A stretch of 64,000 nucleotides of DNA from Escherichia marmotae. GTDB lineage: Bacteria; Pseudomonadota; Gammaproteobacteria; Enterobacterales; Enterobacteriaceae. The DNA lies in NCBI RefSeq assembly GCF_002900365.1, contig NZ_CP025979.1:496001-560000 (forward strand). The letters run 5' to 3'. Under the pieces are notes generated by a model that ran no database searches, was not told the origin of the DNA, and worked only from the letters and a program-made list of their open reading frames with translations. Shown here in pieces: positions 1-8,982 of this stretch. A program made the position numbers and the translations under genes. Each line of letters opens with the position of its first letter. The first letter of the stretch is position 1.

Positions 1-599
1 ACCTCATTAGCCAACATGCCGCCGAACTGTTTGGTCGTTAGGAGGTGCAGCAGTTACTGGATCGCGTCGCCCAGGAGATGCCAAAGCTAACGGAGGACTT
101 AGTTCCTGGCGTCGTCACGCTCACCACGCTGCACAAGGTGCTACAAAACCTGCTTGATGAAAAAGTGCCGATTCGCGATATGCGCACCATCTTCGAAACG
201 CTGGCGGAACATGCGCCCATCCAGAGCGAACCACATGAATTAACCGCCGTCGTCCGCGTGGCGCTTGGTCGGGCGATTACTCAGCAATGGTTTCCCGGCA
301 AAGATGAAGTTCACGTTATTGGCCTGGACACGCCGCTGGAGCGTTTGCTGTTACAGGCATTGCAGGGCGGGGGCGGGCTGGAGCCGGGACTGGCGGATCG
401 TTTGCTGGCACAAACTCAGGAGGCATTATCCCGTCAGGAGATGCTGGGCGCGCCGCCAGTGCTGTTGGTGAACCATGCGCTGCGGCCATTATTATCTCGT
501 TTTCTGCGCCGTAGCCTGCCGCAACTGGTGGTGCTTTCGAATCTCGAACTCTCTGATAACCGCCAAATCCGTATGACGGCGACGATTGGCGGCAAATAA
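1..599 (+). pseudogene. flhA: flhA 3' end, interrupted by an amber codon
   Basis: This is the C-terminal cytoplasmic part of FlhA, the membrane export-gate protein of the flagellar type III secretion apparatus. The reading frame runs from base 3 (LISQHAAELFGR), meets TAG at 39-41, and continues as an otherwise clean FlhA C-terminus to the TAA at 597-599, ending RMTATIGGK. In E. coli K-12 FlhA the position is Gln (GRQEAQQL, from memory), so one CAG to TAG change explains it. The stop removes about 185 C-terminal residues, which form the chaperone and substrate docking platform, so the gene is very probably dead. This fits a non-motile Shigella-like strain. The 5' part lies outside the window and may hold other lesions. 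Translation could restart at GTG 45 but would give only a fragment. Confidence 0.9.
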
Positions 600-994
600 T
601 GAGGAGCTTATTAGCTATTTTGTTGTTTCCGATGCTTGTGCAGGCTGCCGGGGAGGGCATGTGGCAGGCAAGTAGCGCGGGCGTGACGCTGAATCATCGT
701 GGTGAATCGATGTCGTCAGCGTCTCTGACTTCGCGACAACCGGTTTCAGGATTGGTGACGCTGGTGGCCTGGCGTTATCAGCTTATCGGCCCGACACCTG
801 TAGGGCTGCGCGTGCGCTTGTGTTCGCTATCTCGTTGTGTCGAATTAGACGGGCAGAGCGGGAGTACGGTGGCATTTACCGGCGTACCTGCGACAGAACC
901 GTTGCGCTTTATCTGGGAAGTTCCAGGCGGTGGGAGGTTAATTCCGCCGCTGAAGGTGCAGCGTAATGAAGTGATTGTGAATTATCGGCGGTGA
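599..994 (+). CDS. flhE: Flagellar periplasmic protein FlhE
   Basis: FlhE is a small periplasmic protein of the flhBAE operon, thought to act as a chaperone or gate that stops proton leak through the flagellar export apparatus. The 131-residue product starts with a cleavable signal peptide (MRSLLAILLFPMLVQA, likely cut after AAG or QAA) and has two cysteines in LCSLSRC typical of the family. The ATG overlaps the flhA stop (TAATG), so it is translationally coupled. The frame is intact although the upstream flhA is broken, so the protein may still be made without a functional partner. Length matches the roughly 130 residues of K-12 FlhE. Confidence 0.92.
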   Translation: MRSLLAILLFPMLVQAAGEGMWQASSAGVTLNHRGESMSSASLTSRQPVSGLVTLVAWRYQLIGPTPVGLRVRLCSLSRCVELDGQSGSTVAFTGVPATEPLRFIWEVPGGGRLIPPLKVQRNEVIVNYRR

Positions 995-1001
995 TAAAAA
1001 A

Positions 1002-1028
1002 GCCGATGTCCGTAACTGCGACATCGGC
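1002..1028 (-). terminator. Terminator between flhE and argS
   Basis: A 9-bp stem GCCGATGTC/GACATCGGC with a 9-nt loop lies between the convergent genes. Read on the minus strand it is followed by a TTTTTT run, so it is a good intrinsic terminator for argS. On the plus strand it is followed only by CTTT, so it may act weakly for flhE too. Confidence 0.8.
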
Positions 1029-1046
1029 CTTTGACACATAACGCGA

Positions 1047-2780
1047 TTACATACGCTCTACAGTCTCAATACCCAGCGTATCCAGACCCAGTTTCAGCGT
1101 CTTCGCGGTCAGTTGTGCCAGTTTCAGACGGCTGTTACGCACTTCTTCGTTTTCTGCGCTGAGGATCGGGCAGTGCTCGTAGAAGCCAGAGAACAGACCA
1201 GCCAGATCGTACAGGTAAGCACACATCACGTGCGGTGTACCTTCACGGGCAACCACCGTGAGGGTTTCTTCAAATTGCAGCAGGCGAGCGGCCAGTTGCG
1301 CTTCACGATCCTCACGGATGACAACCGGAGCCGCAGCCAGTTGATCTTCGTTAATTTCCGCTTTACGGAACACGGACAGCACACGGGTGTAGGCATACTG
1401 CATATACGGCGCAGTGTTACCCTCGAACGCCAGCATGTTGTCCCAGTCGAAGATGTAGTCGGTAGTGCGGTTTTTGGAGAGATCCGCGTATTTCACCGCG
1501 CCGATACCGACCGCATTGGCCAGTTTTTCCAGCTCGTCGGCTGGCATATCCGGGTTCTTCTCAGCCACCAGACGACGCGCGCGTTCCAGTGCTTCATCCA
1601 GCAGATCTGCCAGTTTCACCGTACCGCCAGCGCGGGTTTTGAATGGTTTACCGTCTTTACCCAGCATCATGCCGAACATGTGGTGTTCCAGCGGTACGGA
1701 TTCTGGTACATAACCTGCTTTGCGTACGATTGCCCATGCCTGCATCAGGTGCTGATGCTGACGGGAGTCGATGTAATACAGCACGCGATCGGCATGAAGA
1801 GTTTCATAACGATACTTCGCACAGGCGATATCGGTAGTGGTGTAGAGATAGCCACCATCTTTCTTCTGAATGATAACGCCCATCGGCTCGCCTTCCTTGT
1901 TCTTGAACTCATCAAGGAATACAACGGTCGCGCCTTCACTTTCTACTGCCAGACCTTTGGCTTTCAGATCTGCCACGATACCCGGCAGCATCGGGTTGTA
2001 GAGGCTTTCGCCCATCACATCATCGCGAGTCAACGTTACGTTCAGACGATCGTAAGTGATCTGGTTCTGCGTCATGGTGATGTCGACCAGTTTGCGCCAC
2101 ATTTCGCGGAAGTATTCGTCACCGCTTTGCAGTTTTACCACGTAGTTACGTGCACGTTCGGCAAACTCTTCATCTTCGTCGTAATGCTTTTTCGCATCGC
2201 GGTAGAAACCTTCGAGATCTGCCAGCTCCATTTCACCGGCGTTTTCCTGCTGCTGTTTTTCCAGCCACGCAATCAGCATACCGAACTGGGTGCCCCAGTC
2301 ACCGACGTGGTTAGCGCGAATTACGTTGTGACCGAGGAACTCCAGGGTACGCACAGCCGCGTCACCAATGATGGTGGAACGCAGATGCCCTACGTGCATC
2401 TCTTTCGCCACGTTTGGCGCGGAGTAGTCCACCACAATGGTCTGTTTTTCTGGTGTAGCAACACCGAGACGATCGGACGCCAGCGCCTGCTGAACATGTT
2501 CAGCCAGGAATACCGGATCAAGGAAAATGTTGATAAAACCTGGGCCGGCGATCTCAACTTTACTGGCGATACCGTTAAGATCCAGATGAGTCAGCACCTG
2601 CTCTGCTAATTGTCGCGGTGCCATACCCAGTTTTTTAGCAACTGCCATCATGCCGTTAGCCTGATAGTCGCCGAACTGAACTTTTGCTGACTGACGAACC
2701 TGCGGTTCGCAATCCGCAGGCGCGCCTGCCGCAATCATGGCCTGACGGACTTTTTCTGAGAGAAGAGCCTGAATATTCAC
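1047..2780 (-). CDS. argS: Arginyl-tRNA synthetase
   Basis: A class I aminoacyl-tRNA synthetase that charges tRNA-Arg with arginine in the cytoplasm. The 577 residues equal the K-12 length. The N-terminal additional domain (about 1-110) is followed by the Rossmann catalytic core with the HIGH-type signature in MHVGHLRST (about 128-136) and a degenerate KMSKS-type loop around MMLGKDGKPFKTRAGG (about 370-386). The C-terminal DALR anticodon-binding domain ends in LDTLGIETVERM. ArgRS is one of the few synthetases that needs its tRNA for amino acid activation. It is monocistronic, convergent with flhE and divergent from yecM. No lesion is visible. Confidence 0.98.
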   Translation of the reverse strand: MNIQALLSEKVRQAMIAAGAPADCEPQVRQSAKVQFGDYQANGMMAVAKKLGMAPRQLAEQVLTHLDLNGIASKVEIAGPGFINIFLDPVFLAEHVQQALASDRLGVATPEKQTIVVDYSAPNVAKEMHVGHLRSTIIGDAAVRTLEFLGHNVIRANHVGDWGTQFGMLIAWLEKQQQENAGEMELADLEGFYRDAKKHYDEDEEFAERARNYVVKLQSGDEYFREMWRKLVDITMTQNQITYDRLNVTLTRDDVMGESLYNPMLPGIVADLKAKGLAVESEGATVVFLDEFKNKEGEPMGVIIQKKDGGYLYTTTDIACAKYRYETLHADRVLYYIDSRQHQHLMQAWAIVRKAGYVPESVPLEHHMFGMMLGKDGKPFKTRAGGTVKLADLLDEALERARRLVAEKNPDMPADELEKLANAVGIGAVKYADLSKNRTTDYIFDWDNMLAFEGNTAPYMQYAYTRVLSVFRKAEINEDQLAAAPVVIREDREAQLAARLLQFEETLTVVAREGTPHVMCAYLYDLAGLFSGFYEHCPILSAENEEVRNSRLKLAQLTAKTLKLGLDTLGIETVERM

Positions 2781-2995
2781 CGGAATACCTTACATTGATG
2801 AAGCGAGCGAGAATTGCCCGCACCAGTTAAAGAAATTAGGGCGGGAGTATACTGCAAATGGCTGTTTTCGTCAGCAACGTGCGCGTGGCGTATTGCCGTT
2901 TTCACTATTGCACCGGGGACTGCGCGAAATCAGCAGTTGGTTGGCGCAGGGCAACAAGGTAAATTAACGCTTTTGCTGAAAGACGAAGAGTGATT

Positions 2996-3562
2996 ATGGC
3001 TAACTGGCAATCTGTCGACGAGTTGCAGGATATTGCAACGGATTTACCGCGATTTATCCACGCATTAGACGAACTTTCCCGTCGTCTGGGGCTGGATATT
3101 ACTCCGCTGAATGCCGATCACATTTCCTTGCGTTGTCATCAAAACGCCACCGCTGAACGCTGGCGTCGTGGGTTTGAACAGTGCGGCGAACTCCTGTCAG
3201 AAAATATGATCAATGGCAGACCGATTTGCCTGTTTAAATTGCATGAACCGGTACAGGTTGCTCACTGGCAGTTTTCGATAGTTGAGTTACCGTGGCCTGG
3301 GGAAAAACGTTACCCGCACGAAGGCTGGGAACATATCGAAATCGTTCTGCCTGGTGATCCAGAGACACTGAACGCCCGTGCACTGGCATTACTTTCTGAT
3401 GAAGGGCTTAGTCAGCCGGGGATCTCGGTTAAAACCAGTTCGCCAAAAGGTGAGCATGAGCGATTACCCAATCCAACGCTGGCCGTCACCGACGGTAAAA
3501 CCACGATTAAGTTTCATCCGTGGTCCATTGAAGAGATCGTCGCCAGTGAGCAGTCGGCGTAA
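2996..3562 (+). CDS. yecM: VOC-superfamily protein YecM
   Basis: YecM is a 188-residue protein of the vicinal oxygen chelate (glyoxalase/isomerase-like) fold. Family structures suggest a metal-binding enzyme, but no substrate is established. Metal-ligand-like residues are visible in DHISLRCHQN, ePVQVAHWQFSIVELPWPG and HEGWEHIEIVLPG, where His and Glu are spaced as in VOC half-sites. The ATG at 2996 gives the K-12 length; the GTG two codons earlier is less likely. It lies 13 bp upstream of cutC on the same strand and is probably cotranscribed with it. Confidence 0.9.
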   Translation: MANWQSVDELQDIATDLPRFIHALDELSRRLGLDITPLNADHISLRCHQNATAERWRRGFEQCGELLSENMINGRPICLFKLHEPVQVAHWQFSIVELPWPGEKRYPHEGWEHIEIVLPGDPETLNARALALLSDEGLSQPGISVKTSSPKGEHERLPNPTLAVTDGKTTIKFHPWSIEEIVASEQSA

Positions 3563-3575
3563 TTAAGGAGTAAAA

Positions 3576-4322
3576 ATGGCATTACTGGAAATTTGCTGTT
3601 ACAGCATGGAGTGCGCGCTGACGGCGCAGCAAAACGGTGCCGACAGAATAGAGCTGTGTGCGGCACCGAAAGAAGGTGGCTTAACGCCGTCGCTGGGCGT
3701 GCTGAAGTCTGTGCGTCAGCAGGTTACTATCCCTGTGCATCCGATTATCCGTCCTCGCGGTGGCGATTTTTGCTACAGCGACGGCGAGTTTGCAGCCATT
3801 CTTGAGGACATCCGCACAGTACGCGAATTGGGATTTTCTGGACTGGTGACGGGGGTTCTGGATGTTGACGGTAATGTCGATATGCCACGAATGGAAAAAA
3901 TAATGGCGGCTGCCGGTTCGCTGGCCGTCACTTTTCATCGCGCCTTCGATATGTGCGCTAACCCTTTAAATGCACTGAATAATCTTGCGAAATTAGGCAT
4001 TGCCAGGGTGCTGACATCAGGGCAAAAATCAGACGCGCTGCAAGGTTTATTAAAAATTATGGAACTTATTGCCTATGGTGATGCTCCAATCATCATGGCC
4101 GGAGCTGGAGTTCGTGCAGAAAACCTGCACCACTTCCTCGATGCCGGAGTGCTGGAAGTCCATAGCTCCGCGGGAGCGTGGCAAGCCTCACCGATGCGTT
4201 ATCGTAATCAAGGATTGTCCATGTCATCAGATGCACTCGCGGACGAGTATTCGCGTTATGTCGTAGACGGGGCGGCGGTTGCCGAAATGAAAGGAATCAT
4301 TGAACGCCATCAGGCCAAATGA
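3576..4322 (+). CDS. cutC: Copper homeostasis protein CutC
   Basis: CutC is a cytoplasmic TIM-barrel protein of 248 residues linked to copper tolerance in E. coli, although part of the original phenotype was later assigned to a neighbouring sRNA or lipoprotein effect. Family features include the start MALLEICCYSMECAL with clustered Cys, the IRPRGGDFCYS strand-loop and the FHRAFDMC segment. A strong AAGGAG precedes the ATG, and a terminator follows 48 bp after the stop. Length matches K-12. In K-12 torY and torZ follow this gene; they are absent here. Confidence 0.95.
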   Translation: MALLEICCYSMECALTAQQNGADRIELCAAPKEGGLTPSLGVLKSVRQQVTIPVHPIIRPRGGDFCYSDGEFAAILEDIRTVRELGFSGLVTGVLDVDGNVDMPRMEKIMAAAGSLAVTFHRAFDMCANPLNALNNLAKLGIARVLTSGQKSDALQGLLKIMELIAYGDAPIIMAGAGVRAENLHHFLDAGVLEVHSSAGAWQASPMRYRNQGLSMSSDALADEYSRYVVDGAAVAEMKGIIERHQAK

Positions 4323-4369
4323 TTTTTACCGTTGCATCATGTCGCCCAATATGATGCTTGCTCGTACTA

Positions 4370-4401
4370 GGCCCCTGCAATTTCAACAGGGGCCTTTTTT
4401 T
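4370..4401 (+). terminator. Intrinsic terminator after cutC
   Basis: An 8-bp GC-rich stem GGCCCCTG/CAGGGGCC (4370-4377 and 4387-4394) with a 9-nt loop is followed by a run of seven T. It is a strong rho-independent terminator closing the yecM-cutC unit. Confidence 0.9.
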
Positions 4402-4414
4402 ATCCTTGATCAGT

Positions 4415-4480
4415 ATGAAAAATGAACCTGAAGGCAAAGACAAAATGGCGTGGCTGATCAGGCGCATAAGAAGTAAATAG
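4415..4480 (+). CDS. Possible 21-residue small protein
   Basis: An ATG-to-TAG frame encodes 21 residues, highly charged (starts MKNEPEGKDKM, ends RRIRSK). It sits between the cutC terminator and a hairpin at 4479-4498. No strong ribosome-binding site is seen. It could be a real small protein, the tail of a deleted gene, or chance. Confidence 0.25.
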   Translation: MKNEPEGKDKMAWLIRRIRSK

Positions 4481-4640
4481 CGCCCGGAAACGGGCGCTAA
4501 ATTGAAAGTGTGCTTTATTCATGCCGGATGCGGCGTGAACGCCTTATCCAGCCTGCAAATTTGTGCAAATTTAACATATTGCAGGAGACGGGTAGGCCTG
4601 ATAAGCGTAGCGCATCAGGCGGTTTTGGCGTTTGTCATCA
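4479..4640. repeat. REP/BIME-type palindromic repeats
   Basis: The segment begins with a perfect hairpin AGCGCCCG-GAAA-CGGGCGCT (4479-4498). It continues with REP-like units: ATGCCGGATGCGGCG near 4520 and CCTGATAAGCGTAGCGCATCAGG near 4598-4620, in opposite orientations as in a BIME. These are transcribed 3' ends and common gyrase/IHF-associated repeats of E. coli. They fill the gap between cutC and cmoB where K-12 has torYZ. Confidence 0.75.
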
Positions 4641-4661
4641 ATCTCAGCGCTCGGAAACGGG

Positions 4662-5633
4662 TTACGGCTTACGCGCAATCAGCACCGCGCGTTTAGGCGC
4701 AGGATAACCTTCTACCGTTTTACTCGGATCATGCGGGTCGAGGAAATCGGACAGAGACTCGGTAACCATCCATTCAGTACGGCGCTGCTCTTCTGTAGAG
4801 GTAACGCTCACGTCCGCAATGCGGATATCAACAAACCCACACTTCTTCAGCCAGTTTTTCAGCGCCAGTGCTGATGGAATGAAATAGACATTACGCATTT
4901 GCGCGTAACGATCGCCTGGCACCAGTACTGTGTGCTCATCGCCATCAACAATCAGCGTTTCCAGCACCAGTTCGCCTTCATTCACCAGTTGATCTTTTAA
5001 CTGCCACAGATGTTCCAGCGGTGAGCGGCGATGGTACAGCACGCCCATCGAAAAGACGGTATCAAAGGCTTTCAGCGCCGGAAGTTGTTCAATACCTAAC
5101 GGCAGCAGATGCGCGCGCTGATCGTTACCTAACAACTTACGCACCGCTTCGAACTGGCAGAGAAAAAGTTGCGTAGGGTCAATCCCCACCGCCAGATGCG
5201 CGCCTGCGCCAATCATGCGCCACATGTGATAACCGCTGCCGCAGCCAACATCGAGGATCGTGCGCCCGGTCAAATCAGAGAGATGCGGCAGAACACGATC
5301 CCATTTCCAGTCAGAACGCCATTCGGTGTCGATGTTAACGCCATACAGCGAGAACGGCCCTTTACGCCACGGCATCAGGTTGCGCATCAGTGTTTCAATG
5401 CGTTTAATCTGCCCGGCACTCAGCGGCTCTTTGCTTTCCGCCGTTACGCTATGCAGTAAATCAAGACGATACGGTTTAATTTCGGGCAGAAATTCCACCG
5501 CATTGGACCACTGTTTAAACAGACCGTGCTGCTGTTCACGTTGCCAGTTGGCAATCTGTGCAGGGAGGGTTTCCAGCCAGTGCGAAAGATGATTTTTGGC
5601 AATCAGAGAATAAAAGTTACCAAAGTCGATCAT
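4662..5633 (-). CDS. cmoB: tRNA U34 carboxymethyltransferase CmoB
   Basis: CmoB uses carboxy-S-adenosylmethionine to convert 5-hydroxyuridine at wobble position 34 of several tRNAs into 5-carboxymethoxyuridine (cmo5U). The 323 residues equal the K-12 length. The SAM-type Rossmann motif GRTILDVGCGSGYHMW sits around residues 118-133, followed by the GIDPTQLFL acidic loop. The start codon overlaps the cmoA stop by 4 bp (ATGA), so the pair is translationally coupled, matching their consecutive roles. It is the last gene of the cmoA-cmoB unit. Confidence 0.96.
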   Translation of the reverse strand: MIDFGNFYSLIAKNHLSHWLETLPAQIANWQREQQHGLFKQWSNAVEFLPEIKPYRLDLLHSVTAESKEPLSAGQIKRIETLMRNLMPWRKGPFSLYGVNIDTEWRSDWKWDRVLPHLSDLTGRTILDVGCGSGYHMWRMIGAGAHLAVGIDPTQLFLCQFEAVRKLLGNDQRAHLLPLGIEQLPALKAFDTVFSMGVLYHRRSPLEHLWQLKDQLVNEGELVLETLIVDGDEHTVLVPGDRYAQMRNVYFIPSALALKNWLKKCGFVDIRIADVSVTSTEEQRRTEWMVTESLSDFLDPHDPSKTVEGYPAPKRAVLIARKP

Positions 5634-6373
5634 GCAGCGTCCTCTGCTTTCAATGCCACCAGTGAGCCAAAGTTAAAGCACTGGAACCATAACTCGCTAT
5701 GTTCAAATCCGGCTTTATGCAGGCGTGCTTTATGGGTTTCCACAGAATCGGTCAGCATCACGTTTTCTAACATGCTGCGTTTTTGGCTGATCTCCAGCTC
5801 GCTGTAACCGTTGGCGCGTTTAAAATCGTGGTGCATGTTGAACAGCAGTTCACCGACTTTGGCATCTTTGAAACTGAATTTTTCCGAAAGCACCAGCGCA
5901 CCGCCAGGATTCAGTCCTTGATAAATTTTATCCAGTAATGCCTGACGTTCAGAAGGCTCAAGGAATTGCAGGGTAAAATTCAGTACCACCATCGACGCGT
6001 TTTCAATGGCAATATCGCGAATATCACCCTCGATTACTTCTACAGGTGTTGGCGCTTTATAGGCGTCGATATGGCGACGGCAGCGTTCAATCATCGCCGG
6101 GGAGTTGTCGATGGCGATAATTTTACAATTATCATGATGAATATTGCGACGCACCGAGAGCGTCGCCGCGCCCAAAGAACAGCCCAGATCGTAAACCTGC
6201 GTACCAGGTTGTACGAAGCGTTCGGCCAACATGCCAATCATTGAAATAATATTGGAATAGCCGGGAACGGAACGTTGGATCATATCCGGGAAGACTTCGG
6301 CTACCCGTTCATCAAAGGTCCAGTCGCCCAGTCTGGCGATAGGGGCAGAAAATAACGTGTCGCGGTGAGACAT
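5630..6373 (-). CDS. cmoA: Carboxy-SAM synthase CmoA
   Basis: CmoA makes carboxy-S-adenosylmethionine from SAM and prephenate, the cofactor used by CmoB. The 247 residues match K-12. The class I methyltransferase fold is seen in QVYDLGCSLGAATLSVRR (about 55-73), the acidic loop IIAIDNSPAMIERC and the segment VIEGDIRDI. It is immediately upstream of cmoB with overlapping codons and together they form a tRNA-modification operon. Confidence 0.96.
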   Translation of the reverse strand: MSHRDTLFSAPIARLGDWTFDERVAEVFPDMIQRSVPGYSNIISMIGMLAERFVQPGTQVYDLGCSLGAATLSVRRNIHHDNCKIIAIDNSPAMIERCRRHIDAYKAPTPVEVIEGDIRDIAIENASMVVLNFTLQFLEPSERQALLDKIYQGLNPGGALVLSEKFSFKDAKVGELLFNMHHDFKRANGYSELEISQKRSMLENVMLTDSVETHKARLHKAGFEHSELWFQCFNFGSLVALKAEDAA

Positions 6374-6413
6374 AACGTAAAAATCCGGGAAAAAGAAAGT
6401 GGCGTATTGTGCG

Positions 6414-6809
6414 CTAACGCAGGGAGAAAACCAACTCCCAGGGCATATACCAAAGATTCGCCAGCACCATCAGCAACAGCGCACACCAGGTGGCGCTCAT
6501 GCCGGAACGCCGCCAGCGAAACAGACGGTGATGAAAACCGTAATAATGCATCAGACGCCCGGCAAGCAGAACAATGCCGCAAATATGTACCATCCAGGTT
6601 TCTGCGCCATTCATTTCCATAAACAGCATCAATACAATCGCGATGGGAATATATTCCACCGCGTTACCGTGAATGCGAATGGCGCTTTGCAGTTCGCTAA
6701 AACCGCCGTCACCATAGGCAACGCGATATTGCATTCGCAGGCGAACAACATCAAAAGAGAACTTCATTAATAACAACGCACCTAAAACGGCATACAGCGC
6801 GCTTACCAT
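6414..6809 (-). CDS. yecN: MAPEG-family membrane protein YecN
   Basis: An inner-membrane protein of 131 residues with four predicted hydrophobic segments, belonging to the MAPEG superfamily (eicosanoid and glutathione metabolism relatives); its bacterial substrate is unknown. Family signals are RIHGNAVEYIPIAIVLM, equivalent to the conserved RxxxNxxE motif, and GRLMHYYGF. The ATG at 6809 gives the K-12 length; the frame is open further upstream but a good Shine-Dalgarno (AAGGGAG) precedes this start. Confidence 0.9.
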   Translation of the reverse strand: MVSALYAVLGALLLMKFSFDVVRLRMQYRVAYGDGGFSELQSAIRIHGNAVEYIPIAIVLMLFMEMNGAETWMVHICGIVLLAGRLMHYYGFHHRLFRWRRSGMSATWCALLLMVLANLWYMPWELVFSLR

Positions 6810-6861
6810 ACAAACTCCCTTTAAAATGGCCGATGGCTCCTGTCTATGATAGGTGGCAATT

Positions 6862-7587
6862 TCAGAAAAGAGAAGATTGCTGTGGAATAGCCGGAACTGC
6901 TCCGATCTCTGGAAGTGTCTTACGTAAGTCTTCCCAAAGGGTATGTACCAGTTCCGGTGCCTGGGCAATATCTGGCGTATGTAAAAAAAGATAAGGCGTG
7001 GTGGTCTGGTGCCACTGTGCTAATTTTTGTAACCAGACCTGAAATAATTCCCGATTTTGCGTCATATCATCGCTGCCGATAAAACGGATCAGTGGGTTTG
7101 TCGCTGTTAATACGGCATGAACCGGAACTTTGGGCTTTTTCCGTTGCGCGTCGCGAATGGCTTCATTATGCGGACGCGCTGCATGAACCGGACGGCTGTC
7201 TAAAATCACCCGATTAACGCCGCGCTGATGCAAACCGCGATTAAGCGTTTGTTCCTCTACCTCTTTGGCAAAAAACAGCGGATGACGAACTTCCACACCA
7301 TAGGTAAATTCGCGAGGAAGGGAATCGAGAAAGTGCCACAGTGCAGACAGATCCCGGGGGCCAAATGTGGCGGGCAGTTGCAGCCAGTATTGCCCAATGC
7401 GCGGCGCTAACGGTGACATGCGGGTTAAAAATTCTGCTACTAAATCATCGCAATGTCGCAATGCGGCCTGGTGCGAAATGGTCGCCGGAAATTTAAAACA
7501 AAAACGAAAATCATCGCTGGTTTGCTCGCGCCAGCGCAGAACCACTTCCGGCTTTGGCAGAGCATAAAGGGTCGTGTTGCCCTCCAC
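6862..7587 (-). pseudogene. yecE: yecE 3' part, separated from its start by the prophage
   Basis: This is the C-terminal 240 residues or so of YecE, a DUF72-family TIM-barrel protein of unknown function (272 residues in K-12). The homologous sequence begins at the GTG codon (7585-7587) inside the att core; upstream sequence is prophage. The first 32 codons lie on the other side of the prophage at 52863-52958. Translation from GTG 7587 would give a protein lacking the first barrel strand, so function is doubtful. Excision would restore the gene. Confidence 0.93.
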
Positions 7588-7604
7588 GCAGTTAACATGA
7601 CGGG
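7585..7604. repeat. attL core (left prophage end)
   Basis: CACGCAGTTAA at 7585-7595 is repeated at 52863-52873 (attR). The similarity extends imperfectly to about 20 bp (attL CATGACGGG against attR AATGGCGGG). The core covers codons of yecE around residue 30 (H-x-N-C-V). The integrase gene lies next to this end, as is usual for lambdoid prophages. Confidence 0.8.
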
Positions 7605-7613
7605 TATTAAAGA

Positions 7614-8927
7614 TTAACTTACTGATTTTAAAAAGCCTCTTAGGTCTCCTTGATGACCATGGGACATCATTGGGACATAATCTGCCAGCTTCTGATTCAG
7701 CATTGCGATCTGTTCTGCATTACTGTCAGTCATCCATGCTCCGTATACATTGAACACCATCTGGGCACTTGCATGGCCCATCTGGCTGGCAATGAAACTT
7801 GGGTTTGCTCCAGCAGATAATGACCAGCACGCATAAGTGTGTCGTGACTGGTATGCCTTTCGATACCTGATCCCCGCACGCTTAATGGCTGTTTCCCATG
7901 AGTCGCCAATGGAATCTACCTTGTAGATAAAACCTACCTGTTTGCTTTTTCTAACCACCTGGGGGTTAAATACGAAAGTACATTCATGATTCACTGAACG
8001 TCCATATTCACGTAGTTGAACCTTGATGTGGTGCTGCTTACCCAGTCTTGTCATTTCAGCCTGATTTTTCAGGACACTGATAGCGGGCTGGATAAGATGC
8101 ACAACCCTGTTTGTACTTGCTTCAGTTTTAGGTAGAGTGAACTCACCGAGTTTCGTATAATTGCGCCTGATAGTAATTGTTCCTGCTTTCAGATCGATAT
8201 CTTCCCAGGCCAGGGAGACCAGCTCACCATGACGCATTCCTGTGTACACAGCCAATGACCACAGGTTTTTTGTCTGCTGATGCCGGCAAGCATCTATCAG
8301 GCGAATAAATTCGTCACGAGTTAGCGGATCTGGCTCTGCCCTGGCTTTTTTAAGAGGCTTAATTCCCTCGAAGGGATTTGCTTCTAAGTAACCGTGATCT
8401 GCAGCAAACTGAAACATTCCCGCGATTGTCGTCATATAATAATTTACAGTAACGACGCTCCGTCCTCTTGCTGGTGCTTTGTCTTTCGTTGAATTCTGAT
8501 ATCCGGTCAGCAAATCTTTCCTGATATACAGCAATTCCTCTTTGGTCACCGTTGACACCAGTCTGCTACCTCCAATTTTCGGAATCATTGTTCTTGCAAC
8601 GGACTCATAGCGATTGAATGCATTTGCAGAGATTTCCATGCGTTTCAGATCCAGCCACTTTTCTTCAAGTTCTTTCACCGTAATTTCTTTTTTATTTACC
8701 CCAAAAGCCTTGAGGTTAGGAGAGTCAGGGAACTGCGCAGCGTAATCAAAGTTTCCTGTACGAATGGCAAAACATACAGATGTCCGCAGCTCTCCGGCGA
8801 TCTTCCTGTTCTTGGCAGTGTCAGGGACACCAAGATTTTCCCTAACACGTTTACCTTTAAAATTAAACCAGATGCGTAATGTGCCACCGTGGTTTTCGAC
8901 GCCTGTTGGATATTTGACTTTATCCAT
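7614..8927 (-). CDS. int: Phage tyrosine-recombinase integrase
   Basis: A 437-residue integrase of the tyrosine recombinase family for site-specific insertion and excision at the yecE att site. An N-terminal arm-binding domain (about 1-70, with GGTLRIWFNFKGKR) is followed by a SAM-like core-binding domain (about 80-190). The catalytic domain shows Arg I in TGMRHGELVSLAWEDID, the H-x-x-R-like box in SRHTYACW, His in MGHAS and the nucleophile Tyr in VFNVYGAW. It is intact, so mobilisation of the element by its own integrase remains possible. It ends 20 bp from attL. Confidence 0.95.
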   Translation of the reverse strand: MDKVKYPTGVENHGGTLRIWFNFKGKRVRENLGVPDTAKNRKIAGELRTSVCFAIRTGNFDYAAQFPDSPNLKAFGVNKKEITVKELEEKWLDLKRMEISANAFNRYESVARTMIPKIGGSRLVSTVTKEELLYIRKDLLTGYQNSTKDKAPARGRSVVTVNYYMTTIAGMFQFAADHGYLEANPFEGIKPLKKARAEPDPLTRDEFIRLIDACRHQQTKNLWSLAVYTGMRHGELVSLAWEDIDLKAGTITIRRNYTKLGEFTLPKTEASTNRVVHLIQPAISVLKNQAEMTRLGKQHHIKVQLREYGRSVNHECTFVFNPQVVRKSKQVGFIYKVDSIGDSWETAIKRAGIRYRKAYQSRHTYACWSLSAGANPSFIASQMGHASAQMVFNVYGAWMTDSNAEQIAMLNQKLADYVPMMSHGHQGDLRGFLKSVS

Positions 8928-8982
8928 CGATACCTCCAGACGCCCAAGAGCGATATGAGCTTACATATTTCATGGTATTAAA

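Noticed and set aside
1113..2609. Long 498-residue frame opposite argS
   Set aside because: It is a mirror of the highly expressed argS frame; the translation has no domain and an odd composition.
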